Source of the DNA: Campylobacterota bacterium
Lineage (GTDB): Bacteria > Campylobacterota > Campylobacteria > Campylobacterales > Sulfurovaceae
Length of the DNA stretch: 17,815 bases
NCBI GenBank assembly: GCA_030595845.1
Contig: JAUVCL010000022.1
Coordinates: 1 to 17,815, forward strand
Reading direction: 5' to 3'
In this document: positions 6,667-14,210 of the stretch, one piece after another
Position numbering within the stretch: position 1 is the first letter of the stretch
Layout: each line of letters begins with the position of its first letter
Notes under the pieces: generated by a model
Seen by the model: only the letters and a program-made list of their open reading frames with translations
What the model was told of the DNA's origin: nothing
The model's database searches: none
Program-made: the position numbers and the translations under genes

Positions 6667-6686
6667 AAACATTAAAAGGATTTACA

Positions 6687-6974
6687 ATGCAAAAAACTTT
6701 ACTGGTATTAGGTGCAATAGCACTTTTAGCTTCTCCTTCACTATTTGCGGTTGAAGATAACCTTCAAGAGCATCTTAGAATGCAAGAAAAAATTGAAAAG
6801 CAAGAACGAAACAAATATAGATATAAAAATAGTGATGAGATGGGTAGTGGTACAAAAAACCAATACAAACATGAAAATCAAAACCAGTATAAAGGTAGCA
6901 GTTCAAGTAGAAGCTATTCAGGTTCAGGTTCAGGTGCTGGACAAAGAAGTGGTGGCGGCGGTGGACGTCATTAA
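6687..6974 (+). CDS. Small exported Ser/Gly-rich, Tyr/Lys/Gln-containing protein, unknown function
   Basis: The 95-residue protein has a signal peptide (cleavage likely after A21, LFA|VE). A charged helix (QEHLRMQEKIEKQERNKYRY) comes next. A polar stretch with repeated NQYK (58-61, 66-69) follows, and a Ser/Gly tail ending GGGGGRH. It shares layout with the 6159 product (leader, charged middle, Gly-rich basic end) without strong sequence identity. AAGGA is 6 bases before the ATG. Promoter site 3 and a MITE-end-like leader precede it. It converges on the permease gene with a 21-base gap. No family is recognised. Confidence 0.65.
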   Translation: MQKTLLVLGAIALLASPSLFAVEDNLQEHLRMQEKIEKQERNKYRYKNSDEMGSGTKNQYKHENQNQYKGSSSSRSYSGSGSGAGQRSGGGGGRH

Positions 6975-6995
6975 CAACAAAGAGTGCGGTAATAG

Positions 6996-8132
6996 TTAAG
7001 AACAGGAACTCTCGTTATGCTTCTTTGTAAAGTATGGTTTTGAGATGAACCATACTATGAATCCCCAAAGTATGACAGCACTTATTGTAGAGATCAGCCC
7101 GGATTCTTCATGCAAATGTATCAATGATCCAGGATCAATATTGGAACTATCAAAGAGATAATCCAACCCCAGTCCAAAAAATATACTTCCCACAATAATA
7201 CTTCCCAGATAGATGATAAGAGAGCGTGTACCCAACATCTTTTTTACCACACCAATGGTCACGGTATTGGTAGCAGGTCCTGCAGAGAGGAATACAAATG
7301 CTGCTCCTGCACTGACTCCCGAAAGCATAAGTCCTGCAGCTATGGGTAAGGATGCTGTAGCACAAACATACATAGGTACAGCGATGATGATAACGATGAG
7401 GTAGGAGAGTAGTGTATACTCTTTAAGTATCTCAGAGAGGTTCTCAGGTATGGCTACAGTAATAAGAGCACCGAGGAGAAGACCCCAGAACAGTGGTTTG
7501 GCTATGTCGCCGAGTAAGGTAGTAAAAGCATACTTCATCGCTGCAGCTAAAGAAAAGGTCTTGGATTCTTGTGTCGTGCTGCAACAGCTGCCTGTTCCTG
7601 TACCACAGCTCTCTTCTTCTTTTGACTTTATGTTGAAGGCAGATATTGAATCTACCCCTACGGGTTTAAATGTTAAAAATGCACTCGTAGGGGTAGATTC
7701 CATATCTACCCTTGTAATTGTCTCTTTGTCAAAGATATTGGTCAAGATACCTGCGACCATGGCTATGATCATAGAGGTAATAGCACGATAAAGGGTAAAT
7801 ATCCATCCAAATATTCCGTAAGTTGCCATAATGGAATCTATACCTGTAATAGGGGTAGAGATGAGAAAGGAGAGGGTGGCACCTTTACTTGCACCCGATT
7901 TTTTAATAGAAGTAGCAAGTGGAATGACTCCACAGGAACAAACAGGCAAAGGTATGCCAAAGACAGTAGATTTGACCACAGAAGTAATACTCTCTTTACC
8001 TAAGTGTTTTGTCACGATGCTGTCTGGTACAATTTCATGTAAAATACCTGCAAATGCCAATCCGAAGAGTATGTATGGAGCCATTGCAACAGAGAGTTGC
8101 CAGAGTGCTTCAAAAAAAAGTGTTATTTCCAT
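6996..8132 (-). CDS. SO_0444/YraQ (DUF318)-family permease, probable metal or metalloid efflux
   Basis: The 378-residue inner-membrane protein has about ten membrane segments in two homologous halves. The first half carries GIPLPVCSCGVIPLA (59-73, CSC at 65-67) and FLISTPITGIDS. The second carries VPMYVCATASLPIAAG (252-267) and LSAGPATN. These are hallmarks of the DUF318 permeases, the SO_0444 Cu/Zn-efflux type and ArsP being relatives. The central cytoplasmic loop (about 135-195) is Cys-bearing (CGTGTGSCCS, 176-185), and the C-terminus ends SSCS, suggesting thiol metal contacts. Residues 141-166 are encoded by a REP-like inverted doublet inserted in frame. GAGG precedes the ATG. It follows the LuxR-type gene after 10 bases, so it is the second gene of that operon. 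The exact substrate is inferred only. Confidence 0.82.
   Translation of the reverse strand: MEITLFFEALWQLSVAMAPYILFGLAFAGILHEIVPDSIVTKHLGKESITSVVKSTVFGIPLPVCSCGVIPLATSIKKSGASKGATLSFLISTPITGIDSIMATYGIFGWIFTLYRAITSMIIAMVAGILTNIFDKETITRVDMESTPTSAFLTFKPVGVDSISAFNIKSKEEESCGTGTGSCCSTTQESKTFSLAAAMKYAFTTLLGDIAKPLFWGLLLGALITVAIPENLSEILKEYTLLSYLIVIIIAVPMYVCATASLPIAAGLMLSGVSAGAAFVFLSAGPATNTVTIGVVKKMLGTRSLIIYLGSIIVGSIFFGLGLDYLFDSSNIDPGSLIHLHEESGLISTISAVILWGFIVWFISKPYFTKKHNESSCS
7638..7711. repeat. REP-like inverted doublet inside the permease reading frame
   Basis: The arms 7641-7662 and 7686-7707 are inverted copies matching at 21 of 22 positions, with a 23-base spacer. The core is GAATCTACCCCTACG and its complement. 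Each unit is itself near-palindromic (GGCAGAT..ATCTACC and GGTAGAT..ATCTACC), the classic shape of REP/BIME elements. Together they encode about 26 permease residues from R141 to F166 without breaking the frame. Confidence 0.65.
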
Positions 8133-8142
8133 GATGAACCTC

Positions 8143-8922
8143 TTAAAGACGGATGTGGTATTTGTTGAAAAGTTCTATCTTTGAACTTACATTGGATTTC
8201 TTAAAAATGTTTTTCATATGCGTTTTAAGTGTATTGATGGAAATATTTAACGTTTGGGCTATGTTTTCATAGGATGCACCTGTTAAAACATGTTTTACGA
8301 TTTTCTTCTCTTTCTTGGTTAAAAATAGCATCTCTTCATCTATACGAATACATTTACTGTAGAGGGTATTGCGTTCTCTGTCATAGAGTGGATGTAAAAT
8401 TGTCCCTAGTATTGTTTTTACTTGTTCAACTTTTTCCATATCAGGATCAATATCTGATTGAAAGATAAGGCAGACATATCCGATAACCTCTTTATTATCA
8501 GCAGTATGAAGTGGCATAATTATGCCATTTCTCATTTGAAGTTCTTCTGTAAATGAAATACTTTCCCGTTTACTGAGAAGCCCTTTGAAAAGCTGATAAC
8601 GTTCCGTGAACTTTGCATATTTCATCCCTGGAGTTAAGAGTTTTGTACAATTGGCCACAAACTTTTCCCATTTAAAGTTTTTTTTACTGAAAATATATTT
8701 TTCTAACAAGTCTGAAAGTAGCATCTCTTTTTCAAGTATATATTCAGGTTTTATCATTTCATGCTCATTCATATAAATAGTAATGAAATCTGCACTAGAT
8801 TGTTCAAGAAAATAATCCTTGCTTTTATACAGTAGCGTTTTAACACTTTTACCCTCTATAATACATGACTGTAAATCAATAATTTTATGTAGTGCTTCTG
8901 TGTCAGTTATTTGTGTAGGCAT
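8143..8922 (-). CDS. LuxR-type transcription regulator with GAF-like N-terminal region
   Basis: The 259-residue regulator ends in a LuxR/GerE helix-turn-helix (about 199-257: LTKKEKKIVKHVLTG, SYENIAQTLNISINTLKTHMKNIFKK). Residues 25 to about 180 look like a GAF-type sensor domain (DFITIYMNEHE, RNGIIMPLH, IGYVCLIFQSD). It has no receiver domain, so it probably responds to a small molecule or redox/metal state rather than to phosphorylation; that is inference. It is the first gene of an operon with the permease (10-base gap) and likely controls it. It is divergent from the large lipoprotein gene at 9074. The start has only a weak ribosome site. Confidence 0.8.
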   Translation of the reverse strand: MPTQITDTEALHKIIDLQSCIIEGKSVKTLLYKSKDYFLEQSSADFITIYMNEHEMIKPEYILEKEMLLSDLLEKYIFSKKNFKWEKFVANCTKLLTPGMKYAKFTERYQLFKGLLSKRESISFTEELQMRNGIIMPLHTADNKEVIGYVCLIFQSDIDPDMEKVEQVKTILGTILHPLYDRERNTLYSKCIRIDEEMLFLTKKEKKIVKHVLTGASYENIAQTLNISINTLKTHMKNIFKKSNVSSKIELFNKYHIRL

Positions 8923-8972
8923 AGTGTGTACTTTATATTAATTTATTGATTCTATGATAAAAAACTTTAAAA

Positions 8973-9046
8973 ACCCATAAATAACCCTTTAGGGTGATGT
9001 CTTGAAATTATTATTCTGATAAGCTAATAAAATATATCTTATGGGT
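8973..9046. promoter_or_regulatory. Inverted repeats in the divergent region between the LuxR and lipoprotein genes
   Basis: ACCCATAA (8973-8980) and TTATGGGT (9039-9046) are perfect inverted copies 58 bp apart. ACCCT TT AGGGT (8984-8995) is a compact inverted repeat between them. They may be operators for the LuxR-type regulator or for control of the lipoprotein gene. The evidence is sequence symmetry only. Confidence 0.3.
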
Positions 9047-9073
9047 GTATAAATATTTTAGAAGGATGATACG

Positions 9074-11902
9074 ATGAAGAGATTTGGTTTTTTTATGAGC
9101 TTGTTAGTAGCAAGTTCATTTTTTTTAGCGGGATGTGGAGGGTCATCTACTCCAGTTGACACAGATACACCACAAAGTATAGCGATAGATAAGATTGGGG
9201 CTTATGCTGATGATCAGACGCAACCTGTTCCAACGGTAGAAGATTATACCGATGCGGGTGTTGTTGGTGTTACTGCCGATAATCTTGATGAGATGAATGC
9301 ACTAGTAGCATCTCTTACAGCAGAGGATGTCGATACGGAGGAAAAGATTCAGGCTATTTTAGATGATAGTGGACTTATAATCATTGATCCAGATGAGCCA
9401 GTTGACACTACCGCTCCAGTGATCACAATGCTCGGTACAACTCCAGTAACAGTGACACAAGGTGAGACATATACAGATGCAGGAGCAACTGCTTCAGATG
9501 ATGTTGATGGAGACATCACTGCTAAGATTGTTACTGTAAATTCTGTAGATAATAATACTGTAGGAACATACACAGTAACTTATAATGTATCTGATGCCGC
9601 AGGAAATGGAGCAGCAACTGTGACAAGAGAAGTTAATGTTATTTCTGATGTAGTAGCAGGAGCAGCAGATGCAACCAATTCAAATACTACAGTCGTTGCT
9701 GATCCATTAATTTTACCAGTTAATACAGATACTAATATTACAGTAACTTTAGCTGATAGCAATGGAGTGTTACTTACAACAGGTGGTGATACAGTAACAC
9801 TAACTGCTAGTAAAGCAAACTCAACAGGAACTATTACTGGTCCAACAGATAATGGTAATGGTACATATACATTCCTTGCTACACAATCAGTAGTAAAATC
9901 TGATATAAGATATATCGCTACAGTCAATGGTGTAGAAGTAACAGTACAGTCTGCTCCAGTTGCATTTATAGTGGCTACAATAGGTGAAGCAAATGCAACA
10001 ACTTCAGTAGTAGAAGCAACTACACCTGTAGTAGCAAATGGTACATCAGCAACTACGATTACTGTAACATTAAAAGACAGTAATGGCGTTTCACTTATTA
10101 GTGGTGGTGCTGCTGTAACAATGGCTGGTACTGGAAGTTCAGTTATTTCTTCAGTAGTAGATAATGCTAACGGTACGTATACTTTTACAGCAACAAACAC
10201 TGTGGTTGAAACTGTAACTTATACTGCTTCATTAAATGGAGAAGTTATTACAGATACTGCAACAGTAGTATTTACAGATGCAACTGCTCCCGATATAACG
10301 AATCCACTTACAACAGTAGTTGCCGTTCCAGCAGTAGATGTAGTAGCAGATGGTGCAACAAATACCACTATTACAGTGACATTGGTAGATGGTAATGGGG
10401 ATGCTACAACAGGTGGGGATGCTGTAACATTAATTAGTAGTTCAACAACTTCTGTTCCTTCTGCAGCAGCAGATAACAGTAATGGTACTTATACATTTAC
10501 AGCTAACAATACAGTGGCTGAAACAGTAACATATACAGCTGAGCTAAATGGTGTTAATAGTATAAATACAGCAAGTGTAGTATTTGTAGCAGGTGAGCCT
10601 GATTTAAGCGAGTCAAATGTAACCGGAACTCCTTCTGAAGTACTAAATGACGGTATTGCTACGGCTACTCTTACTGTTACTTTGGCAGATAGTAATGGTA
10701 ATACTATTACAACAGCAGATGCTTATACTGTAACAATGGCAAGTGATTCAGCGACAGCAGCGATTTCAGCTGTAACAGCTAATGCTGATGGTACGTATAC
10801 GTTCACAGCAACGAATACGGTTATCGAAACGGTAACCTTTACAGCTAGCGTAGATGGAGCAGCTATTACAACTACAGCAGAGGTACTCTTTACAGATGAT
10901 CCTGTAGGTATCGACCCAGCTAGCTATGTTGGTGATACAATTGTATTTGCAGGCATAGAGGGAGAGTTTTCTTTTTACCCAAATAATAAATTTGTAAAAG
11001 TCAGTACTGCTAAAGTATTTGAATTTATTGGAACATGGACTAATACACAACTATTTGATGCAGACGATGTTGAAATCATTGTAACAACTGTTGAAAATAC
11101 TATTTCCCCTATCTATAACTATCCAGTTGTAGCAGATAAAGAAAATACTGATCCTAATGTAGCAAATGTACAAGGTGATGGAATTAGAGAAAAAAATGTT
11201 AATGGTATTAGTCATGTCTACTTTAGAGACCCAGACCTTTCAGGCTTTGTAGCCTTTAGTGCATTTGGTTTTGATGTTCCAAGCTGGAGTCCTACAGGTG
11301 GTGGAGGTCACTGGAATACTACAGTAGATGGAAAGGTATATGCATATTGGGGAACCGACATAACAAACGAAATTGCAACCTACGCATTTGATAGAGAACC
11401 AGGTATTGGAATTACAGGTAATATACTTACTGTAACAAAAGGTGGAGATCTTATGAATGTTATTGTTGTTGATGAATACTGGCAACTAAAGCCTCCTTCA
11501 ATAGAGCCTGAGGATAAACTAATACCTGTTGCAGTACCAGCTACTATGGTGCAAGAAACTTTTTACGATAAACTAATGCTTATCACAGACAAAGTAGATG
11601 GCCCGTCAGCATGTTACTATGACATACCTCTAGCAGTTGATGTGAATGGTTTTGTTATATGTGCAGGTATTAATATAACTGGAACTACTCCGTGGGGAAG
11701 TAAAGGCGATAACTGGTATATCAATACAGATGATGACCTTGAGATAAAACTTCACTATGAAGGTCCGGAAAATACGTCTACAACAGAGATATATAGATTT
11801 GATGAGGCATTGCCATCACAGGGTACGCTTATTTCAAAATATAATAGAGAAGGTGTTTTCGACACAACATCATCTATCTCTAGATTTTCAGACTATAAAT
11901 AA
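9074..11902 (+). CDS. Large Ig-repeat surface lipoprotein
   Basis: The 942-residue protein has a lipoprotein signal ending FLAGC (C21). Residues 22-110 are an acidic linker containing a helical TADNLDEMNALVASLTAEDV-type unit. A DUF5011/HYR-like Ig domain follows (112-190, from DTTAPVITML to TREVNV). Then come four Big-type (invasin-like) Ig repeats at about 198-300, 305-401, 411-505 and 511-607, each with VTLxDSNG and a late NGTYTFTATNTV motif. A C-terminal region of about 330 residues (613-942) is unrecognised. It is rich in Trp/Tyr/Gly with two Cys (C847, C863) that could form a disulfide. The likely role is an outer-membrane-anchored stalk presenting the C-terminal domain, perhaps for adhesion or ligand binding; this is inferred. 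GAAGGA precedes the ATG. Confidence 0.8.
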   Translation: MKRFGFFMSLLVASSFFLAGCGGSSTPVDTDTPQSIAIDKIGAYADDQTQPVPTVEDYTDAGVVGVTADNLDEMNALVASLTAEDVDTEEKIQAILDDSGLIIIDPDEPVDTTAPVITMLGTTPVTVTQGETYTDAGATASDDVDGDITAKIVTVNSVDNNTVGTYTVTYNVSDAAGNGAATVTREVNVISDVVAGAADATNSNTTVVADPLILPVNTDTNITVTLADSNGVLLTTGGDTVTLTASKANSTGTITGPTDNGNGTYTFLATQSVVKSDIRYIATVNGVEVTVQSAPVAFIVATIGEANATTSVVEATTPVVANGTSATTITVTLKDSNGVSLISGGAAVTMAGTGSSVISSVVDNANGTYTFTATNTVVETVTYTASLNGEVITDTATVVFTDATAPDITNPLTTVVAVPAVDVVADGATNTTITVTLVDGNGDATTGGDAVTLISSSTTSVPSAAADNSNGTYTFTANNTVAETVTYTAELNGVNSINTASVVFVAGEPDLSESNVTGTPSEVLNDGIATATLTVTLADSNGNTITTADAYTVTMASDSATAAISAVTANADGTYTFTATNTVIETVTFTASVDGAAITTTAEVLFTDDPVGIDPASYVGDTIVFAGIEGEFSFYPNNKFVKVSTAKVFEFIGTWTNTQLFDADDVEIIVTTVENTISPIYNYPVVADKENTDPNVANVQGDGIREKNVNGISHVYFRDPDLSGFVAFSAFGFDVPSWSPTGGGGHWNTTVDGKVYAYWGTDITNEIATYAFDREPGIGITGNILTVTKGGDLMNVIVVDEYWQLKPPSIEPEDKLIPVAVPATMVQETFYDKLMLITDKVDGPSACYYDIPLAVDVNGFVICAGINITGTTPWGSKGDNWYINTDDDLEIKLHYEGPENTSTTEIYRFDEALPSQGTLISKYNREGVFDTTSSISRFSDYK
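9665..10894 (+). repeat. Four coding Ig-domain repeats (~300 bp each)
   Basis: Consecutive units of roughly 290-310 bases encode Big-type Ig domains. Each shows a GATAGTAATGG-like segment early and an AATGGTAC(A/T/G)TATAC-like segment late. The copies are diverged at the DNA level, so recent expansion is unlikely, although the late segments remain similar enough for occasional recombination. Confidence 0.65.
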
Positions 11903-11911
11903 ATAGTCTGA
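11888..11911 (+). other. Hairpin across the lipoprotein stop codon
   Basis: TCAGACTAT (11888-11896) and ATAGTCTGA (11903-11911) form a perfect 9-bp stem with loop AAATAA containing most of the stop codon. It may stabilise the 3' end of the message together with the following stem. Confidence 0.4.
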
Positions 11912-11919
11912 TTATTTAA

Positions 11920-11960
11920 ATACGCGAAGGGAAATTAAATTTCTCTTCGTATTTCTCTCT
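11920..11960 (+). terminator. Probable rho-independent terminator after the lipoprotein gene
   Basis: Bases 11920-11935 pair with 11939-11952 through about 14 pairs with a 2-base bulge and a short loop. TTTCTCTCT follows. It lies 18 bases after the stop. The stem is only moderately GC-rich. Confidence 0.5.
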
Positions 11961-12206
11961 GAAATCTTCTTATACCATATTGCATTTCTTACTAGTCATT
12001 TAAACAAAAAATATATTTTCAAAATGACCTTATCTTATTGTATGGATTATATTATAGTATTGCTATGCGTATAATGAGAAGTATATATATTAGATTTAAA
12101 AAGTCAAAAAAATCACCTCTTCAGGTGATACAATCGATCTAGAAAAATGTTATAATAACTATAGATAGATTATATTTTGCTATCAAACAATCAAAGGAAG
12201 AAGATA
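11961..12206 (+). promoter_or_regulatory. Promoter-bearing intergenic region upstream of the CTERM-tailed protein
   Basis: This AT-rich stretch has no credible gene. TATAAT at 12151-12156, preceded by TGT, is the best -10 for the downstream gene; another TATAAT lies at 12070-12075. The inverted repeat ATCACCT/AGGTGAT (12112-12118 and 12123-12129) sits just upstream of the -35 position and could be an operator. On the minus strand it reads as a terminator. Confidence 0.4.
12106..12129 (-). terminator. Terminator-shaped hairpin on the minus strand with no gene to terminate
   Basis: On the minus strand, ATCACCT-GAAG-AGGTGAT forms a perfect 7-bp stem and runs into a T tract (plus-strand A run 12106-12112). 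No minus-strand gene lies to its right before 17168. It would stop antisense transcription from the 12207 gene, or it is an operator instead. Confidence 0.4.
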
Positions 12207-13940
12207 ATGAAGCTACAAAGTGAAAAAAAGTTTTTAGGACTTAGTTTGGTCACAGCAATGTTACTTGGAACAAGTGCGTATGCAGGTAAGATTATTACTG
12301 ATGCTGGTGATCCAGCAGATGCTGGTAATATACGTGTTGATAACCAGCAGTATGGTTTTGGTGGTTGGAATTTTGATAATGTAAATGTCAGAATTGTTGA
12401 TGTTAATGACTTTACTGGAGATATAGGAGAATTTAATACAACAACAGGAGAGTATATAGGATTGGTACCTGAAACTTCTTTTGAATCTGACATTAAAAAT
12501 ACAGCAGGTACAGTTGTAGGACATTTGCATGGTAAAGATTACCCAGTGGGAGAACCTGCAGGTATTAAAGTTATCAATGATGACATGGATGTGAAACACG
12601 GTAAACCATTTAACTGTATCATGACTTCTTCTTATCAAGCGGGAGGATATCTTGATGATGTGACACCACAACCTGTCATTTGTTCAAGTCCTTTTCAAAC
12701 ACATAAGCGTTATAAAATTAATATGTTGCCATCAAGTGTAGAGGGTGTTGCCCCAGGTGCATATGGTAAATCGATAGATCTTGTATTTAATCTTGATGAT
12801 ACCGATACAAATACAACAGTTAGAAGATACCAAGTTTTACAAAAAGCAAATAACTATACAGGTGTAAGACTTGATGGATATAAAGTAGAGGTCTTGGCAG
12901 GTGTTGGTGCGGCTGCTGTACCGAATGCTGCTTTAACACTTTCTCTTGGTCTAGGTGAAGATAATAATACTGACATTTGGAATGTAGAGGATATGGCAAA
13001 TATGTCACATGGCCTATGGGGTCCGATTGATGATAACTTTGAGGCACCAGGATTCTTTGATTCCACTAGAGCATACTATCCAGTAGTATTATCAGACACA
13101 AATCAAACTATCTCTCATACTGGAGATATGGATGGTGGTAACTATCAGGCAATTTTTGGCAACTGGCTACCTGATATTTGGGAACCACAGGGTGTTTTTC
13201 ATGATCATGATGCTGATCCAGAAACAGATGGTGTCCTGCTAGCATTTTTTGGTAAAGCACCTGATACTACAGAAGATGCATGGTATAAAAATAGTGTAAT
13301 TGTAGACAAATCTGATCCTAAGAATTTTGTTTATGATTATACTTGGGCTTTAGCAACAGCGGATGATTTTGCTGCATGGTCTGGTGATCTATATTCAGTA
13401 GGTGGAATAGAAGATGTATTGAACCTTGGATTAAACTACATTATTAATGTGGGAGAGAATGCAGCTATCGGTTCAACATTTACTTTGCGTATTACACCAC
13501 ATGTAGCGGCAGATCAAACAGCTCCAAGTTATGTAGGTGCAGATGATTCGATTCCAACGCCTCCTCCAGCTGATGAGACAGCACCAGTGATCACACTTAC
13601 TGGAGACAATCCTATGACTGTGTTACAAGGAAGGACATTTACTGATCCTGGTGCAACAGCAACAGATGCGGTAGATGGAACTGTTACAGTTACTGTAAGT
13701 GGAACAGTAGATACTTCAACCGTTGGTATTTATACGCTTACTTATACAGCAACAGATGTAGCAGGAAATACGGCAACAGAAACAAGAACTGTGAATGTTG
13801 TAGCAATTTCACTTGAACCAGTTACAAGTAGCGGTGGTGGTTGTACATACAATCCTAATAGCAATGGCTTCGATATGACGTTGTTGTTTATGATGGCATT
13901 GGGTGCACTTTATCCATTTAGAAGAAGATTCTTAAAATAA
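12207..13940 (+). CDS. Exported choice-of-anchor-F-like protein with DUF5011 domain and Cys-containing CTERM tail
   Basis: The start is placed at 12207 because AAGGAAG lies 6 bases upstream; an in-frame ATG at 12177 lacks a ribosome site. The 577-residue product has a signal peptide (TSAYA|GK, residue 26). A large beta-rich region follows (about 27-450: GKIITDAGDPADAGNIRVDN, FNCIMTSSYQAGGYLD, WALATADDFAAWSGDLYSVG). It resembles the choice-of-anchor F family. A DUF5011/HYR-like Ig domain follows (about 456-534). The tail is SSGGG-C546-TYNPNS, a hydrophobic helix and RRRF, a tripartite sorting signal like the Cys-bearing JDVT/GlyGly-CTERM classes. Such tails are cut by a dedicated peptidase and may be lipidated at Cys. 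No such peptidase is in the window. The cargo function is unknown. The Ig domain is shared with the lipoprotein at 9074. Confidence 0.75.
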   Translation: MKLQSEKKFLGLSLVTAMLLGTSAYAGKIITDAGDPADAGNIRVDNQQYGFGGWNFDNVNVRIVDVNDFTGDIGEFNTTTGEYIGLVPETSFESDIKNTAGTVVGHLHGKDYPVGEPAGIKVINDDMDVKHGKPFNCIMTSSYQAGGYLDDVTPQPVICSSPFQTHKRYKINMLPSSVEGVAPGAYGKSIDLVFNLDDTDTNTTVRRYQVLQKANNYTGVRLDGYKVEVLAGVGAAAVPNAALTLSLGLGEDNNTDIWNVEDMANMSHGLWGPIDDNFEAPGFFDSTRAYYPVVLSDTNQTISHTGDMDGGNYQAIFGNWLPDIWEPQGVFHDHDADPETDGVLLAFFGKAPDTTEDAWYKNSVIVDKSDPKNFVYDYTWALATADDFAAWSGDLYSVGGIEDVLNLGLNYIINVGENAAIGSTFTLRITPHVAADQTAPSYVGADDSIPTPPPADETAPVITLTGDNPMTVLQGRTFTDPGATATDAVDGTVTVTVSGTVDTSTVGIYTLTYTATDVAGNTATETRTVNVVAISLEPVTSSGGGCTYNPNSNGFDMTLLFMMALGALYPFRRRFLK

Positions 13941-13964
13941 TCTCTTCGCTACACATATAATACG

Positions 13965-13993
13965 GGAGTAGCCTTTTGGGCTGCTCCTTTTTT
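13965..13993 (+). terminator. Strong rho-independent terminator
   Basis: GGAGTAGCC (13965-13973) pairs with GGCTGCTCC (13979-13987), nine pairs with one G-T wobble, followed by TTTTTT. It lies 25 bases past the stop of the 12207 gene. Confidence 0.85.
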
Positions 13994-14011
13994 CATGTAC
14001 TCTACATGAAA
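13991..14011. repeat. Perfect 9-bp hairpin directly after the terminator
   Basis: TTTCATGTA and TACATGAAA are separated by CTC. It overlaps the terminator's T tract, making a double hairpin. It may be a secondary 3'-end structure or a protein site. Confidence 0.45.
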
Positions 14012-14170
14012 TTATTCCCCTCAATTTACATAGATAAACAATTTATTATCCATCCGTTAATCGTTGATTTTACAACCATACTACTTTTTTAGAATAATCC
14101 CATAAAAAATAATTTGTCAATAAAGTTATAGGTAATTCGTCTTTTTATGGCTTAATTAGAATATAAAACG

Positions 14171-14179
14171 TGATACTAT
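14171..14179 (+). promoter_or_regulatory. Possible extended -10 of the small lipoprotein gene
   Basis: TGATACTAT (TG-n-TACTAT) lies about 32 bases before the ATG at 14211. No good -35 is seen. The rest of 13994-14170 shows only AT-rich sequence and no gene. Confidence 0.35.
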
Positions 14180-14210
14180 TAAATAAGTAAATTAAAACAT
14201 AGGAAGAAGA

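Noticed and set aside
6745..6999. Alternative 84-codon plus-strand frame overlapping the 6687 gene
   Set aside because: It lacks a ribosome site and signal peptide. The 6687 frame has both, plus a promoter.
7855..7864. GGGGTAGA in the permease gene resembling the REP unit
   Set aside because: It is a short match without symmetry. It encodes the conserved STPITG motif.
9580..10200. 206-codon open frame on the minus strand inside the Ig lipoprotein gene
   Set aside because: It is a by-product of the Thr/Val/Ala-rich repeats on the plus strand. It has no ribosome site, and the plus frame carries a lipobox and known domains.
12177..12206. Upstream ATG at 12177 adding ten residues to the CTERM-tailed protein
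   Set aside because: AAGGAAG is placed for the ATG at 12207. The shorter form has a normal signal peptide, and 12177 lies too close to the proposed -10.
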